From positions 4,699 to 68,698 of the forward strand of contig JAZUJK010000002.1 of assembly GCA_045642705.1 (NCBI GenBank): DNA of 64,000 nt, read 5' to 3'. The notes below the pieces were generated by a model. The model ran no database searches and had not been told where the DNA came from. It was given only the letters and a program-made list of their open reading frames with translations. Source of the DNA: UBA1227 sp045642705. GTDB taxonomy: Bacteria; Bacillota; Clostridia; Oscillospirales; Acutalibacteraceae. Position numbers and translations under genes: made by a program. Shown in pieces: positions 26,461 through 34,519 of the stretch. Numbering within the stretch: the stretch's first letter is position 1; each line of letters begins with the position of its first letter.

Positions 26461-28011
26461 CTAAACAATATATGCAAAATTCATATCTACATTGCCACTG
26501 ATACCTGGCACTTTTCCGCTGTCGGAATATTGCCAGAAATCATATCTGCCACTGTAATTGGTTGTAGTAACCCAATGTGCAAGCCAGATAGAGCAAGACG
26601 ATGGTAGCTGTCCTACATTTATGTTGCTAGTAAGATAGGACTTATTAGCATATAGGCCCGCTCTATAACCGGAGTTTCCAGTTATTGTCTTGCAGAAAGC
26701 ATTTATTACCTTGGTCCAAGTGGCCTTGGAATTCTTATCAGCTCGGCCGTTCTTGCCCGTGTTTTCCACATCGAGGAAAACAGGATAGTTTAGAGATCTG
26801 CCACCGAGTGCCTCGAGGCAGAAACTTGCCTCTTCAACCGCCTCGGCCTCGCTTGTAGCCTGTGAGTAGAAATAAACGCCTACTCGAAGGCCAGCCTTCT
26901 TGGCACCCTCAAGATTCTTATAGAACTGTCCATCCAAGTTGAGATTTCCCGAGGCACCATATCCTCTATATCCCAAACGGATGATTACGAATGAAACGCC
27001 TGAGTTCTTGACTTTATTCCAATCGATGGTTCCCTGCCATTTGGAAACATCGATACCCATCGTGCTCTCTAGCACGCCGTTCTTGTCAAATGTATATTTG
27101 CCACCGCCAATAATTTGCGTACCGGTTACTTTCTTGCCACTCTTGTCATAGTAGTAAGTCTTACCGGAAATCTTTTGCCATCCTTGGTAGTGAACTGTCT
27201 CGGCGCCCTGCTTATAGAACTTAGTGCTGTCACTATAATCAGATTCCTTTGCCTCGACATACTTGTCCCCGCTCTTGATATAGAGTTGATTGCCACTCTT
27301 GTCACAGAGTTTCTTATTGCTCGGTGCTGTTGTGGAAACAGATGTTACGTCACTACTATCAAGCTCTGTGGATGGAACCTCTGGAACGTTGATGTCTGAA
27401 TGTGATACTTCAATATATTCGAAAGTGCTCCACTTCTTGGACTCCAGATAATCAATTGTATTCTTAGGGGTGCTGGTCTTGCTTGACCTCATCTTGCCCT
27501 TGTCCTCAGCCTTGCTGCTCTTATCAACGAGGATGTCCTTAACAGGCTTGTACTCAACCTTGTCACTTACAGTTATTGTACGAGGACCTGGCACATCCCT
27601 ATCATCGAACTTAATAAGTTTCACAACATACTTTCCGCTTGCAAGATTCTTAAGATTAATACGGCCATCCTTATCCTGGTCAGTTACCTTTTCAGTCTTG
27701 CCATTTGGATAAGAAATTTCTACTTGATATGGAACACCAGTAACGAGTTTCTTACCGGTGAGAAGTTTGATTCTAAGATCGCTCTGTACAGTTGACACTG
27801 ATAACTTATATGCCGTAATCTCAGGTACAGTTGAAGGCTCTGTTGACGGCTCAGTCGATGGCTCCTCTGTTGTAGTTTCAGGTACAACAATAGATACTGG
27901 TTCTGTCACTACTGGCTCCTTTGTGGAATAGTCAGCCACGCCACCAATTGGAACAATGACAAGAATCGTCGCCATTATCAAATATGCAATTCTGAGTCGC
28001 ATACCGTTCAT
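26461..28011 (-). CDS. Cell-surface GH25 lysozyme-like hydrolase (copy 2)
   Basis: 516 residues with the same architecture as the next gene: N-terminal hydrophobic segment (about 8-27), a Glu/Pro/Ser/Thr linker containing TEPS repeats, an Ig-like domain (KLSVSTVQSDLRIKL on), a YYYDKSGKKVTG cell-wall-binding-like repeat, and a C-terminal GH25 domain (GIDVSKWQG; VFLDVEN). The two genes probably arose by duplication. The ATG at 28011 follows GAGGGG. A sortase gene lies divergently 122 bases upstream. Confidence 0.9.
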   Translation of the reverse strand: MNGMRLRIAYLIMATILVIVPIGGVADYSTKEPVVTEPVSIVVPETTTEEPSTEPSTEPSTVPEITAYKLSVSTVQSDLRIKLLTGKKLVTGVPYQVEISYPNGKTEKVTDQDKDGRINLKNLASGKYVVKLIKFDDRDVPGPRTITVSDKVEYKPVKDILVDKSSKAEDKGKMRSSKTSTPKNTIDYLESKKWSTFEYIEVSHSDINVPEVPSTELDSSDVTSVSTTAPSNKKLCDKSGNQLYIKSGDKYVEAKESDYSDSTKFYKQGAETVHYQGWQKISGKTYYYDKSGKKVTGTQIIGGGKYTFDKNGVLESTMGIDVSKWQGTIDWNKVKNSGVSFVIIRLGYRGYGASGNLNLDGQFYKNLEGAKKAGLRVGVYFYSQATSEAEAVEEASFCLEALGGRSLNYPVFLDVENTGKNGRADKNSKATWTKVINAFCKTITGNSGYRAGLYANKSYLTSNINVGQLPSSCSIWLAHWVTTTNYSGRYDFWQYSDSGKVPGISGNVDMNFAYIV

Positions 28012-28080
28012 ATAATTACCCCTCTAATATTAGTAACCAATTCAATATATCACAAAATGCCATATTTTACAAACGCTACA

Positions 28081-28109
28081 TTGACAAAAGTCGAGCCCAT
28101 TTGTAAAAT
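28081..28109 (+). promoter_or_regulatory. Promoter of the sortase gene
   Basis: TTGACA (28081-28086) and TAAAAT (28104-28109) are exactly 17 bases apart, 24 bases ahead of the sortase start codon. Confidence 0.75.
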
Positions 28110-28133
28110 TTATCTAGAAAGAAAGGCGAAATA

Positions 28134-28877
28134 ATGAAAGAACGAAATTTCAAGATTTTAACGATTGCGATATCGGTTCTTATCATTCTGAGCGCTGCCG
28201 TTCTAACGGTTCTGATTATTGAAAGAGGCAAGCAAAGTACAGTTATCATGCCGACCATCCATACGACAGAACCTAAAACAGAGGATATTGGTCCGACTAT
28301 TAACTTGTCGGAGCTTAATACTAATTATCATATCAAGCAGCCAATAGGACGCGTCATCTCAGAGGATCTCGATATCAACTGCAAGTTAATATATGGTGTG
28401 ACGAAAGAATGTCTTAGAATCGGCGCTGGAATGCACACTTGTAGCAATATCCCAGGTCTCAAGACACCTCAGAATTTCGACTCCACCTGCCCTGTTATAG
28501 CAGCTCATGTTATGACACTTTTCCAGAATTTCAAAGTGTTTGACCCAGCAGTTACAGGTGGCAATATGCCAGAGGGCAAGACAATCACGCTCAGCATGCC
28601 TTATGGTGATTTCGTATATGAGATTGTCAAGGCAGAGATTATTGAAGCTGATGATTTTGTATTTACAGAGCACAGAGCAAACCATGGTGGATTTGAAGTG
28701 GACACAGTTCTCTTCTACACATGCTATCCATTTGAGCGCGTAAGTTATTCCAAGCATCAGCGCCTATTCCTAACCGGCAAATTAAAGAGTAGCACTGTCA
28801 CCGTTATTGACGACAGGCTCGATACGGATAAGGACAGCGGCAGTGCTTCACAGAACGACAATTTGATAAATGAATAG
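28134..28877 (+). CDS. Sortase family transpeptidase
   Basis: 247 residues with an N-terminal membrane anchor (about residues 8-30). The catalytic triad is recognisable: His in PVIAAHVMT, Cys in LFYTCYPFER, and Arg in HQRLFLTGKL. The TCYPF context resembles class B/D-like sortases of Clostridia, and the usual GHR around the His is replaced by AHV. The enzyme would attach sorting-signal proteins to the wall or pilins to each other. It faces the GH25 pair, neither of which carries an LPXTG signal. Confidence 0.85.
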   Translation: MKERNFKILTIAISVLIILSAAVLTVLIIERGKQSTVIMPTIHTTEPKTEDIGPTINLSELNTNYHIKQPIGRVISEDLDINCKLIYGVTKECLRIGAGMHTCSNIPGLKTPQNFDSTCPVIAAHVMTLFQNFKVFDPAVTGGNMPEGKTITLSMPYGDFVYEIVKAEIIEADDFVFTEHRANHGGFEVDTVLFYTCYPFERVSYSKHQRLFLTGKLKSSTVTVIDDRLDTDKDSGSASQNDNLINE

Positions 28878-28886
28878 AAATAAAAA

Positions 28887-28922
28887 AACTCGGAGGAACC
28901 AATCATTCCTCCGAGTTTATTT
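28887..28922. terminator. Bidirectional terminator after the sortase gene
   Basis: A 12-bp stem (28887-28898 with 28906-28917) with a 7-base loop is flanked by A and T runs between the convergent sortase and nucleotidyltransferase genes. Confidence 0.88.
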
Positions 28923-28929
28923 TTTTATT

Positions 28930-29841
28930 TTAGTTAAGTTTTTCTGGATATACGCCACGGTCCACAAGGTCGCGGAATGCGTCAATAACGGACTGCTTAT
29001 CCTCGGCGTAAGTTACGCCGAACCACTTATCATCAGTTGGAAGGATTCTAACATCCGCTTTGCCAGTAGAATTGAGTTCACCGATGATCATTGGGAGCAA
29101 GTACTCAGACTTGATATCACCTGGCTCGAGGCCACGTAGGAACTCAAGGAAACCGTCCTCGAGCAAGTCAATGAAATCAGGGCTGATACCCCACATATTC
29201 ATTGAAACTAGAGTGCCCTCTTCATAGAACTTGACGCTGCCATCCGCAGCGCGTACACCGGCTTTACCATCTATCTTCTCGATGTCAGATGTCTCAAGGA
29301 TGTCTGTCATATAGCCATCCTTGCCCTGACATACGCCACGGGTAACGCCGCCGTTCTCTGAAAGTGTATTTTCAAGTTTAAATCCTGCCATGCAGAAGTG
29401 GTACTTGTCATCTGTTGTTGTACCGCCACTGACAAGGAACTCATGAATCTTCTTAAATCCCTCTTTGCCATAGTAATCGTCTGCATTGATTACGGCAAAT
29501 GGTTCATGGACAATTCCCTTGGTTGCGAGAATTGCCTGGCCTGTTCCGAAAGGCTTCTTTCTCTCGCCTTTCTCAAATCCGCCAGGGAGATTATCCATCT
29601 CCTGAAAAGCATATTCAACCTCAACAATTTTAGAGATACGGTCTCCGATAACCTCACGGAACTCCTTCTCTATATCGTGACGAATAATAAATACTACCTT
29701 GTTAAATCCAGCCTCAATAGCATCATGGATAGAATAATCGATGATTATTTCTCCATTTGGTCCAACCGGTGCAATCTGCTTGATTCCACCGCCAAATCTA
29801 CTGCCTATTCCAGCAGCCATAATTACGAGTGTTGTCTTCAT
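28930..29841 (-). CDS. Sugar-phosphate nucleotidyltransferase-like protein
   Basis: 303-residue GT-A-fold nucleotidyltransferase. The nucleotide-binding motif is AAGIGSRFGGGIKQIAP at the N-terminus and the metal-binding region is VINADDYYG. The family includes glucose-1-phosphate thymidylyl/uridylyltransferases and LicC-like enzymes; this group has no assigned substrate. The ATG at 29841 is used because GGAGGAC lies 6 bases upstream; an ATG five codons earlier overlaps it. Confidence 0.82.
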   Translation of the reverse strand: MKTTLVIMAAGIGSRFGGGIKQIAPVGPNGEIIIDYSIHDAIEAGFNKVVFIIRHDIEKEFREVIGDRISKIVEVEYAFQEMDNLPGGFEKGERKKPFGTGQAILATKGIVHEPFAVINADDYYGKEGFKKIHEFLVSGGTTTDDKYHFCMAGFKLENTLSENGGVTRGVCQGKDGYMTDILETSDIEKIDGKAGVRAADGSVKFYEEGTLVSMNMWGISPDFIDLLEDGFLEFLRGLEPGDIKSEYLLPMIIGELNSTGKADVRILPTDDKWFGVTYAEDKQSVIDAFRDLVDRGVYPEKLN

Positions 29842-29902
29842 TTGGATGTCCTCCATCTTTATACTAACGTAGAAATTATAGCATTTTATAACTCATTAGA
29901 CA

Positions 29903-29938
29903 AGACAACAGCCGCACCTATTGGTGCGACTGCCGTCT
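29903..29938 (-). terminator. Long hairpin after the AgcS gene
   Basis: A 16-bp stem (29903-29918 with 29923-29938) with loop AATA is complete on the minus-strand RNA only if G-U pairs are allowed, showing it works in that direction. The T content after it is modest, so it is either a weak terminator or a 3' stabiliser. Confidence 0.65.
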
Positions 29939-29964
29939 CAATGTTTATCCAAATTTTAACTGGA

Positions 29965-31389
29965 TTACTTCTTAAGTGGATCGTTATCCTTGATCCTTGC
30001 AAAATAGTCCTTAGTTTCCTTCGCAACAACACCACTGAGGGCTGCAAGAGCGATAAGGTTAGGAACAGCCATAAGACCATTTGCTACGTCAGCAATATTC
30101 CATACAACATCAAGTGCAAGGAATGGACCTGCAAATGTGAAGAGGATGAAGAGAACTCTAAATACGAGAACTGCCTTCTTGCTGTTTGTGAGATATTCAA
30201 CGCAACGCTCTGAGTAGTAGTCCCAACCAAGAATAGTTGTGAATGCGAAGAGAGCGAGGCAAAGTGCGAGAAGAAGGTTTGGAACTACTTCTGGCAACCA
30301 TGGGAATGATTTAGCCCATGCGAGCTGTGTAACAGCTGCGCCCTGAAGGCCATCTGTATTCTGGTATGCACCTGTAAGTACGATTGAAAGACCTGTGAGT
30401 GTGCAGATGCAGATTGTATCAAGGAATACACCTGTCATTGAAACGAGACCCTGACGAACTGGCTCCTTAGTACGAGCAGCTGCTGCTGCGATTGGAGCAG
30501 AACCGAGACCTGCTTCGTTTGAGAAAATACCACGGCCGATACCCTTCTGCATAGCGATCTTCATTGCAGCACCCATGAAACCACCGACAGCTGCCTGTGT
30601 TGTGAATGCGCCCTTAACGATGAGACCAATAGCTTCTGGAAGAGCCTTGATATTGATAATTACGATTGCGAGTGCGAATACTGCATAGAGAACGCACATA
30701 AATGGAACGATCTTTTCAGCAACAGCTGAAATTCTCTTGATACCACCAACAACAACGAGTGCAACAAGTGCTGTTACAACAATTGCAACTACGAGGCCGA
30801 TTACTGTTACTTCTGAACCGAGACCATCGAAAATTACTGGTGTATCAACAACATTCTGGAAAGCAGATACGATACCGTTGATCTGAGTCATTGTACCGAT
30901 ACCGAGGAGACCTGCTGCGATACCAAATATAGCAAAGAGTTTACCGAGCCACTTCCACTTTGGACCCATACCTTTTTCAATGTAAAGGAAAGGACCGCCG
31001 AGATAATGTCCATCCTCATGCTTAACTCTATACTTAACAGCGAGGAGACCCTCAGAGTACTTAGTTGCAAGTCCGAGACAAGCAGCGATAAGCATCCAGA
31101 GAAGAGCACCAGGACCACCTACGCAGATAGCTGTTGCTACACCTACGATATTACCTGTACCTACTGTTGCTGAAAGAGCAGTACAGAGTGCCTGGAATGA
31201 AGATACTTCACCTTCTGCGTCGCCGTCCTCTTCCTTAACCATGTACTTTAGTGCACGGCCGAGGTGAAGGAACTGTACTCCGCCTGAGCGGATAGTGAGT
31301 AAAAGTCCTGCTGCGAGTATGAGGATGATAAGTGGCCAACCCCACACAAAGTCGTCAATTTTTGTTACTACGTTTGAAAATGCTTCCAT
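29965..31389 (-). CDS. Sodium:amino acid symporter, AgcS family (glycine/alanine)
   Basis: 474-residue polytopic membrane transporter of the alanine/glycine:cation symporter family. Typical regions are FQALCTALSATVGTGNIVGVA and GRGIFSNEAGLGSAP. The ATG at 31389 is chosen; the reading frame continues upstream only because it happens to stay open through the riboswitch. The glycine riboswitch at 31474-31560 and the terminator hairpin at 31420-31443 show that it is controlled by glycine, so glycine is a likely substrate. Confidence 0.93.
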   Translation of the reverse strand: MEAFSNVVTKIDDFVWGWPLIILILAAGLLLTIRSGGVQFLHLGRALKYMVKEEDGDAEGEVSSFQALCTALSATVGTGNIVGVATAICVGGPGALLWMLIAACLGLATKYSEGLLAVKYRVKHEDGHYLGGPFLYIEKGMGPKWKWLGKLFAIFGIAAGLLGIGTMTQINGIVSAFQNVVDTPVIFDGLGSEVTVIGLVVAIVVTALVALVVVGGIKRISAVAEKIVPFMCVLYAVFALAIVIINIKALPEAIGLIVKGAFTTQAAVGGFMGAAMKIAMQKGIGRGIFSNEAGLGSAPIAAAAARTKEPVRQGLVSMTGVFLDTICICTLTGLSIVLTGAYQNTDGLQGAAVTQLAWAKSFPWLPEVVPNLLLALCLALFAFTTILGWDYYSERCVEYLTNSKKAVLVFRVLFILFTFAGPFLALDVVWNIADVANGLMAVPNLIALAALSGVVAKETKDYFARIKDNDPLKK

Positions 31390-31419
31390 TTCTTCTTTTT
31401 CCCTTCTGAAATAAAATAA

Positions 31420-31443
31420 AGTCGCAGTTTTAGAACCGCGACT
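31420..31443 (-). terminator. Expression-platform terminator of the glycine riboswitch
   Basis: A 10-bp stem (31420-31429 with 31434-31443, one G-U) with a 4-base loop, followed on the minus strand by TTATTTTATTTC, lies between the aptamer and the AgcS start codon. Confidence 0.75.
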
Positions 31444-31473
31444 CCAGAGAGGAACTATAAGCAATTTTTTAGG

Positions 31474-31560
31474 TTGCTCTGTCCTTTTGCCTGAGAGATC
31501 AGCACATAGTGCCTTACACCTTCGGCGTTCCACGATGGCTTTCGTGGAAACTCTCCAGAG
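31474..31560 (-). ncRNA. Glycine riboswitch (single aptamer)
   Basis: The minus strand shows the glycine aptamer core: P1 closing pair CTCTG/CAGAG, GGAGAG, a hairpin (TTCCACG...CGTGGAA), GCCGAAGG, a P3 stem, then CTCAGGCAAAAGGAC. Only one full aptamer is seen; a 9-bp hairpin (31561-31586) stands directly 5' of it where a second aptamer could have been. It lies in the leader of the AgcS gene, a usual place for this class. The other bases of the 302-base gap hold only the terminator of the upstream gene. Confidence 0.9.
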
Positions 31561-31620
31561 ACCTCAATCAACAAATAGATTGAGGTGATGTAAAAAATAT
31601 AACATAGCAACCAATAAAAA

Positions 31621-31665
31621 AACAAGGTAATAAATAGCCAAATTGCTTAATTTATTTGCCTTGTT
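31621..31665. terminator. Terminator after the 135-aa membrane protein gene
   Basis: AACAAGG (31621-31627) pairs with CCTTGTT (31659-31665), with a further 7-bp AATAAAT/ATTTATT stem inside. A runs and T runs flank it on both sides. Confidence 0.7.
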
Positions 31666-31691
31666 TTTGTAAGAAATGCTAAATATTCACT

Positions 31692-32099
31692 TTAAAATTG
31701 ATTTCTATTTCTAAATGCTTTCACAGCAGCAAGAACGAATGATACGAACATACTTGCGAAGAACAATATAGATAGGAATATAAATACTATCTCAAATGCC
31801 CCAAAATTCGGTGCATCACTGAGCTGTGATGGCGTGAGATATGGGGTGTTATTCTCAAGTATCTTATCAAAACTGGAATAATAAGACATGCATGCGAGGC
31901 TAGAAAATCCTCCGGCAACTCCTAGGAATATAGGAATAATAAACCAGAAAATACTATCAAATTTAACTGTTGCTAAAATCTGAATTGCAATCATACCAAT
32001 GAATGCAAGAGTCATTATAATAAATGGAACTGCAAAACTGGTATATTCATTTAAGAATGCGTCCGGTGCAACTGGTACTGCAGGTGATACTGCTGGCAT
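31692..32099 (-). CDS. Small multi-pass membrane protein, unknown
   Basis: 135 residues with three hydrophobic segments (about 20-43, 51-70 and 101-126) and a short basic C-terminus. I recognise no family. It starts 2 bases after the trmB stop, with its GGAGGT ribosome site inside the last trmB codons, so it is co-transcribed with trmB. Confidence 0.7.
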   Translation of the reverse strand: MPAVSPAVPVAPDAFLNEYTSFAVPFIIMTLAFIGMIAIQILATVKFDSIFWFIIPIFLGVAGGFSSLACMSYYSSFDKILENNTPYLTPSQLSDAPNFGAFEIVFIFLSILFFASMFVSFVLAAVKAFRNRNQF

Positions 32100-32101
32100 A
32101 T

Positions 32102-32779
32102 CTATACCTCCTTATATGCTTCCAAACGATAGATTGGAAGACCTTGCGCTACAAATTTACTTTCATATTCTGTCACAATATTTCCCTCAAAATCACTATT
32201 ATGGAGATCGAGTGAAATATTCTTTAGTTTATAACCACACTTGGTGAATTCCTCTATTGAGTACTCAAAGAAGTGCATATTATCTGTCTTTTGGTGAATC
32301 TCTGCACCTGGGAGTAGGATCTCATCATAGATTTTAAGAAATCTCTCATTGGTGAGGCGATGAGTCGTATACGCCTTCTTAGGATATGGGCAGGAAAAAT
32401 TGAGATATATTCCTGCTATCGAATGAGGCGGAATAAAACATGGTAGATACTCAGCGCCGCATTTTAGGAAGCGTACGTTTGGTATCTCCTCACGCTCCGC
32501 GTGCTCAGCAGCGGCAACAATTACATTGCTTACTTTCTCCACTGCGAGATAGTTATATTCTGGATGCCTCTTGGCTATCTCGCAAGCGAATTGTCCCTTG
32601 CCGCAGCCGATTTCCAGATATACAGGATTATCGTTAGAAAAAAGTTCTGAAAAATCGAAATAGTCCTTGAACGAATCAGCGGCTGTGGCAAAATTCTTGT
32701 CCTCGACAGCCAGTGTGAGGAGATAATCCCCGCACGCTTCCATTCTTGATTCAAGGTTTTTCTTTTTGCGCATTCTCAT
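32102..32779 (-). CDS. trmB: tRNA (guanine-N7-)-methyltransferase
   Basis: 225 residues; methylates G46 of tRNA using S-adenosylmethionine. The SAM-binding motif EIGCGKGQFA is near residue 56, and the tail contains the TEYE tetrad. Where the family has NF(S/P)DPWPK, this protein reads NFSCPYPKK: the Asp regarded as catalytic is Cys and the Trp is Tyr. The fold is otherwise complete, so either the enzyme is altered or it is a divergent subgroup. Confidence 0.9.
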   Translation of the reverse strand: MRMRKKKNLESRMEACGDYLLTLAVEDKNFATAADSFKDYFDFSELFSNDNPVYLEIGCGKGQFACEIAKRHPEYNYLAVEKVSNVIVAAAEHAEREEIPNVRFLKCGAEYLPCFIPPHSIAGIYLNFSCPYPKKAYTTHRLTNERFLKIYDEILLPGAEIHQKTDNMHFFEYSIEEFTKCGYKLKNISLDLHNSDFEGNIVTEYESKFVAQGLPIYRLEAYKEV

Positions 32780-32783
32780 TTGT

Positions 32784-33800
32784 CTAGTCCTCTGCTCCTA
32801 AGAATTCCTTGTCAGAAAAGAGTGATTTCACACCACGTGAAATACCAGAGAATCTATCCTTACGCTTGTAATAGCGACGAGCTAGTCCCTTGGATGCTGA
32901 ATAGAAACTCATTGCAGCCATAGCGCCACCTACTGATAGGCGTGACAGCTCGTTGCCCATATTGTTTTTCATGTAGTTATAGACCTCATCATAGTCAACA
33001 TTTGTTATGAGATCATAGAGAATATCGCCAAGACGTATATCCTTTACCATATCTGAGAAACGCTCACCAAAGAATGTATCATATGTTGTTTCAATGAGAT
33101 TTCCCATAGCATCTCTATCAAGACCAAGCATATTGGTGAGGAAATTGCCAAATGTAACATCCTCGAGCTGATTGATTAGAGAGAGAAGATAGTCTGTAAG
33201 ACGAGCTGCGGCCTCATTGTCGAGGAATCTATCAATTGCTGCTGCAACTGTTCCTGATGCGGCCTCAGCAAATCTCTCGTTGAAGATCATTGATGCAAGT
33301 GTACCCTCAGTGATAATTCTAAGAATACGTACAACCTCTGTTGTGGCGGACTCGATGATTGCATCACGGTCAGCCTTTTCAGAGATCAACTTTTGAATAA
33401 AGTCACGAAGTACATCGCGATACTTTTCTTTATCAACAAAACTTACTCTGTGAAGCAGAGCAGAAACTGCAGAATTGAGTGAATATTTGGATAAGAAATC
33501 ATACATAAACCAGAGAGTAAGATCTTTTATTCTCTGCTTTGCATTAACCTTATCAAGTGCAGAAGTTGCGAATTTAAATCCAACTGGCAGAGCCTCATTG
33601 AATGCAACTTTTGCAACATTTGCAAGATATTGCTGTGAAAATGGCAAGATACCCTGAAGTGGAATCTTGATATCACCTGTAATATTTATTTCCCTCTTAG
33701 GCATGAGCAATATTTCCTGGGTAATTGAACTACCGAGGAAAGCTACTACGCCAACTGCAATAACGTCAGGAGTATATTTCTTTCTATTTTTCTTACTCAT
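32784..33800 (-). CDS. Unknown 338-aa protein
   Basis: I do not recognise this protein. It has a basic N-terminus, one hydrophobic stretch (about residues 12-28), then a long mostly helical region with many acidic residues, and a basic tail (RRYYKRKDRFSG). It could be anchored by the N-terminal segment. The ATG at 33800 follows AGGTG. It lies 4 bases upstream of trmB and 44 bases after the TIGR03936 gene, where RNase G is often found in Clostridia. Confidence 0.65.
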   Translation of the reverse strand: MSKKNRKKYTPDVIAVGVVAFLGSSITQEILLMPKREINITGDIKIPLQGILPFSQQYLANVAKVAFNEALPVGFKFATSALDKVNAKQRIKDLTLWFMYDFLSKYSLNSAVSALLHRVSFVDKEKYRDVLRDFIQKLISEKADRDAIIESATTEVVRILRIITEGTLASMIFNERFAEAASGTVAAAIDRFLDNEAAARLTDYLLSLINQLEDVTFGNFLTNMLGLDRDAMGNLIETTYDTFFGERFSDMVKDIRLGDILYDLITNVDYDEVYNYMKNNMGNELSRLSVGGAMAAMSFYSASKGLARRYYKRKDRFSGISRGVKSLFSDKEFLGAED

Positions 33801-33844
33801 AATATTCACCTAAACTTTTAACTGATAAATGAATTATATATTGA

Positions 33845-34519
33845 TTACTCAAACTTATCAAGATTTTCTGCAAGCAGTGACTTTCTTGTTATATGTAGAA
33901 AATCAGGTGCCACACCAGAGAGTTCTAGGACGCGATTCATTAGTATCTGTGGGTTTATTCCAAATGTTGTAGTGGATGGAAGTGTCACCAAAATAGTGGT
34001 AATTTTGTTGCCATCATCCCAGATTTTTAAATCTTTTATGTGCCCTGTCAAGGCAATTTCCTTTACAACCTTGCGCTTTCCCTGCTTTCCAACCTTAGAA
34101 ATTGTAAGTTCTGGATCATTTAACATCTCAGAAACCTTATCATTAAAGGCTTTTTCAGGCATTGCGCTCTGTTTCACTTCAATCTTATATCTAGATGCAG
34201 CAACGAGCTGAGCCTTTTGTTTTGGCTCTGCAACGTCAATTATCTTGATATCCGGTGGAAGTGTCGCATTTAGCCTGTCGCGTATCTCGCTGAACTTGAT
34301 ATCTGTCTCTGTTCGGATATCAAGTATTTCCATCAGTCCTTCCATACCAAGTGAAAGTGGCATGGCAAAATTCATATATGGACGAGGATTGAAACCCTCT
34401 GTATACCAAAGTGGTATATCTGCTCTCGTCATAGCACGTGAGAAGCAGCGCATAAGATCGAGGTGAGAGATATATTTCGCATCACCTGTCTTGGAAAAAA
34501 AGATTCTAGCATTTTGCAC
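33845..34519 (-). CDS. TIGR03936 (DUF2344) radical-SAM-linked protein
   Basis: 224 residues. The family core RIFFSKTGDAKYISHLDLMR and YTEGFNPRPYM is present. It is the constant companion of the TIGR03960 radical SAM gene and in some bacteria is fused to it. The GTG at 34519 is chosen as start because GGAGGTG lies just upstream; it overlaps the upstream gene by 14 bases. The function is unknown. Confidence 0.9.
   Translation of the reverse strand: MQNARIFFSKTGDAKYISHLDLMRCFSRAMTRADIPLWYTEGFNPRPYMNFAMPLSLGMEGLMEILDIRTETDIKFSEIRDRLNATLPPDIKIIDVAEPKQKAQLVAASRYKIEVKQSAMPEKAFNDKVSEMLNDPELTISKVGKQGKRKVVKEIALTGHIKDLKIWDDGNKITTILVTLPSTTTFGINPQILMNRVLELSGVAPDFLHITRKSLLAENLDKFE

Noticed and set aside
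27830..27900. Short direct repeats as a CRISPR or mobile repeat
   Set aside because: They encode the TEPS/TTEEPS linker of GH25 copy 2 and are in-frame low-complexity coding sequence.
24790..28011. GH25 lysozymes as phage endolysins, hinting at a prophage
   Set aside because: Both have membrane anchors and long Thr-rich spacers, and no holin, integrase, capsid or tail genes are present around them.
28012..28133. Cobalamin riboswitch before the GH25/cob run
   Set aside because: The 122-base gap is too short for that class and lacks its conserved B12-box (GCCACTG-like) sequence.
29965..31533. AgcS start at 31533
   Set aside because: The added 48 residues are translation of the riboswitch and terminator; ATG at 31389 has a ribosome site and starts the conserved protein.
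31561..31586. Second glycine aptamer
   Set aside because: Only a simple 9-bp hairpin is seen; the GCCGAAGG and CAGGCAAAAGGAC elements occur once.
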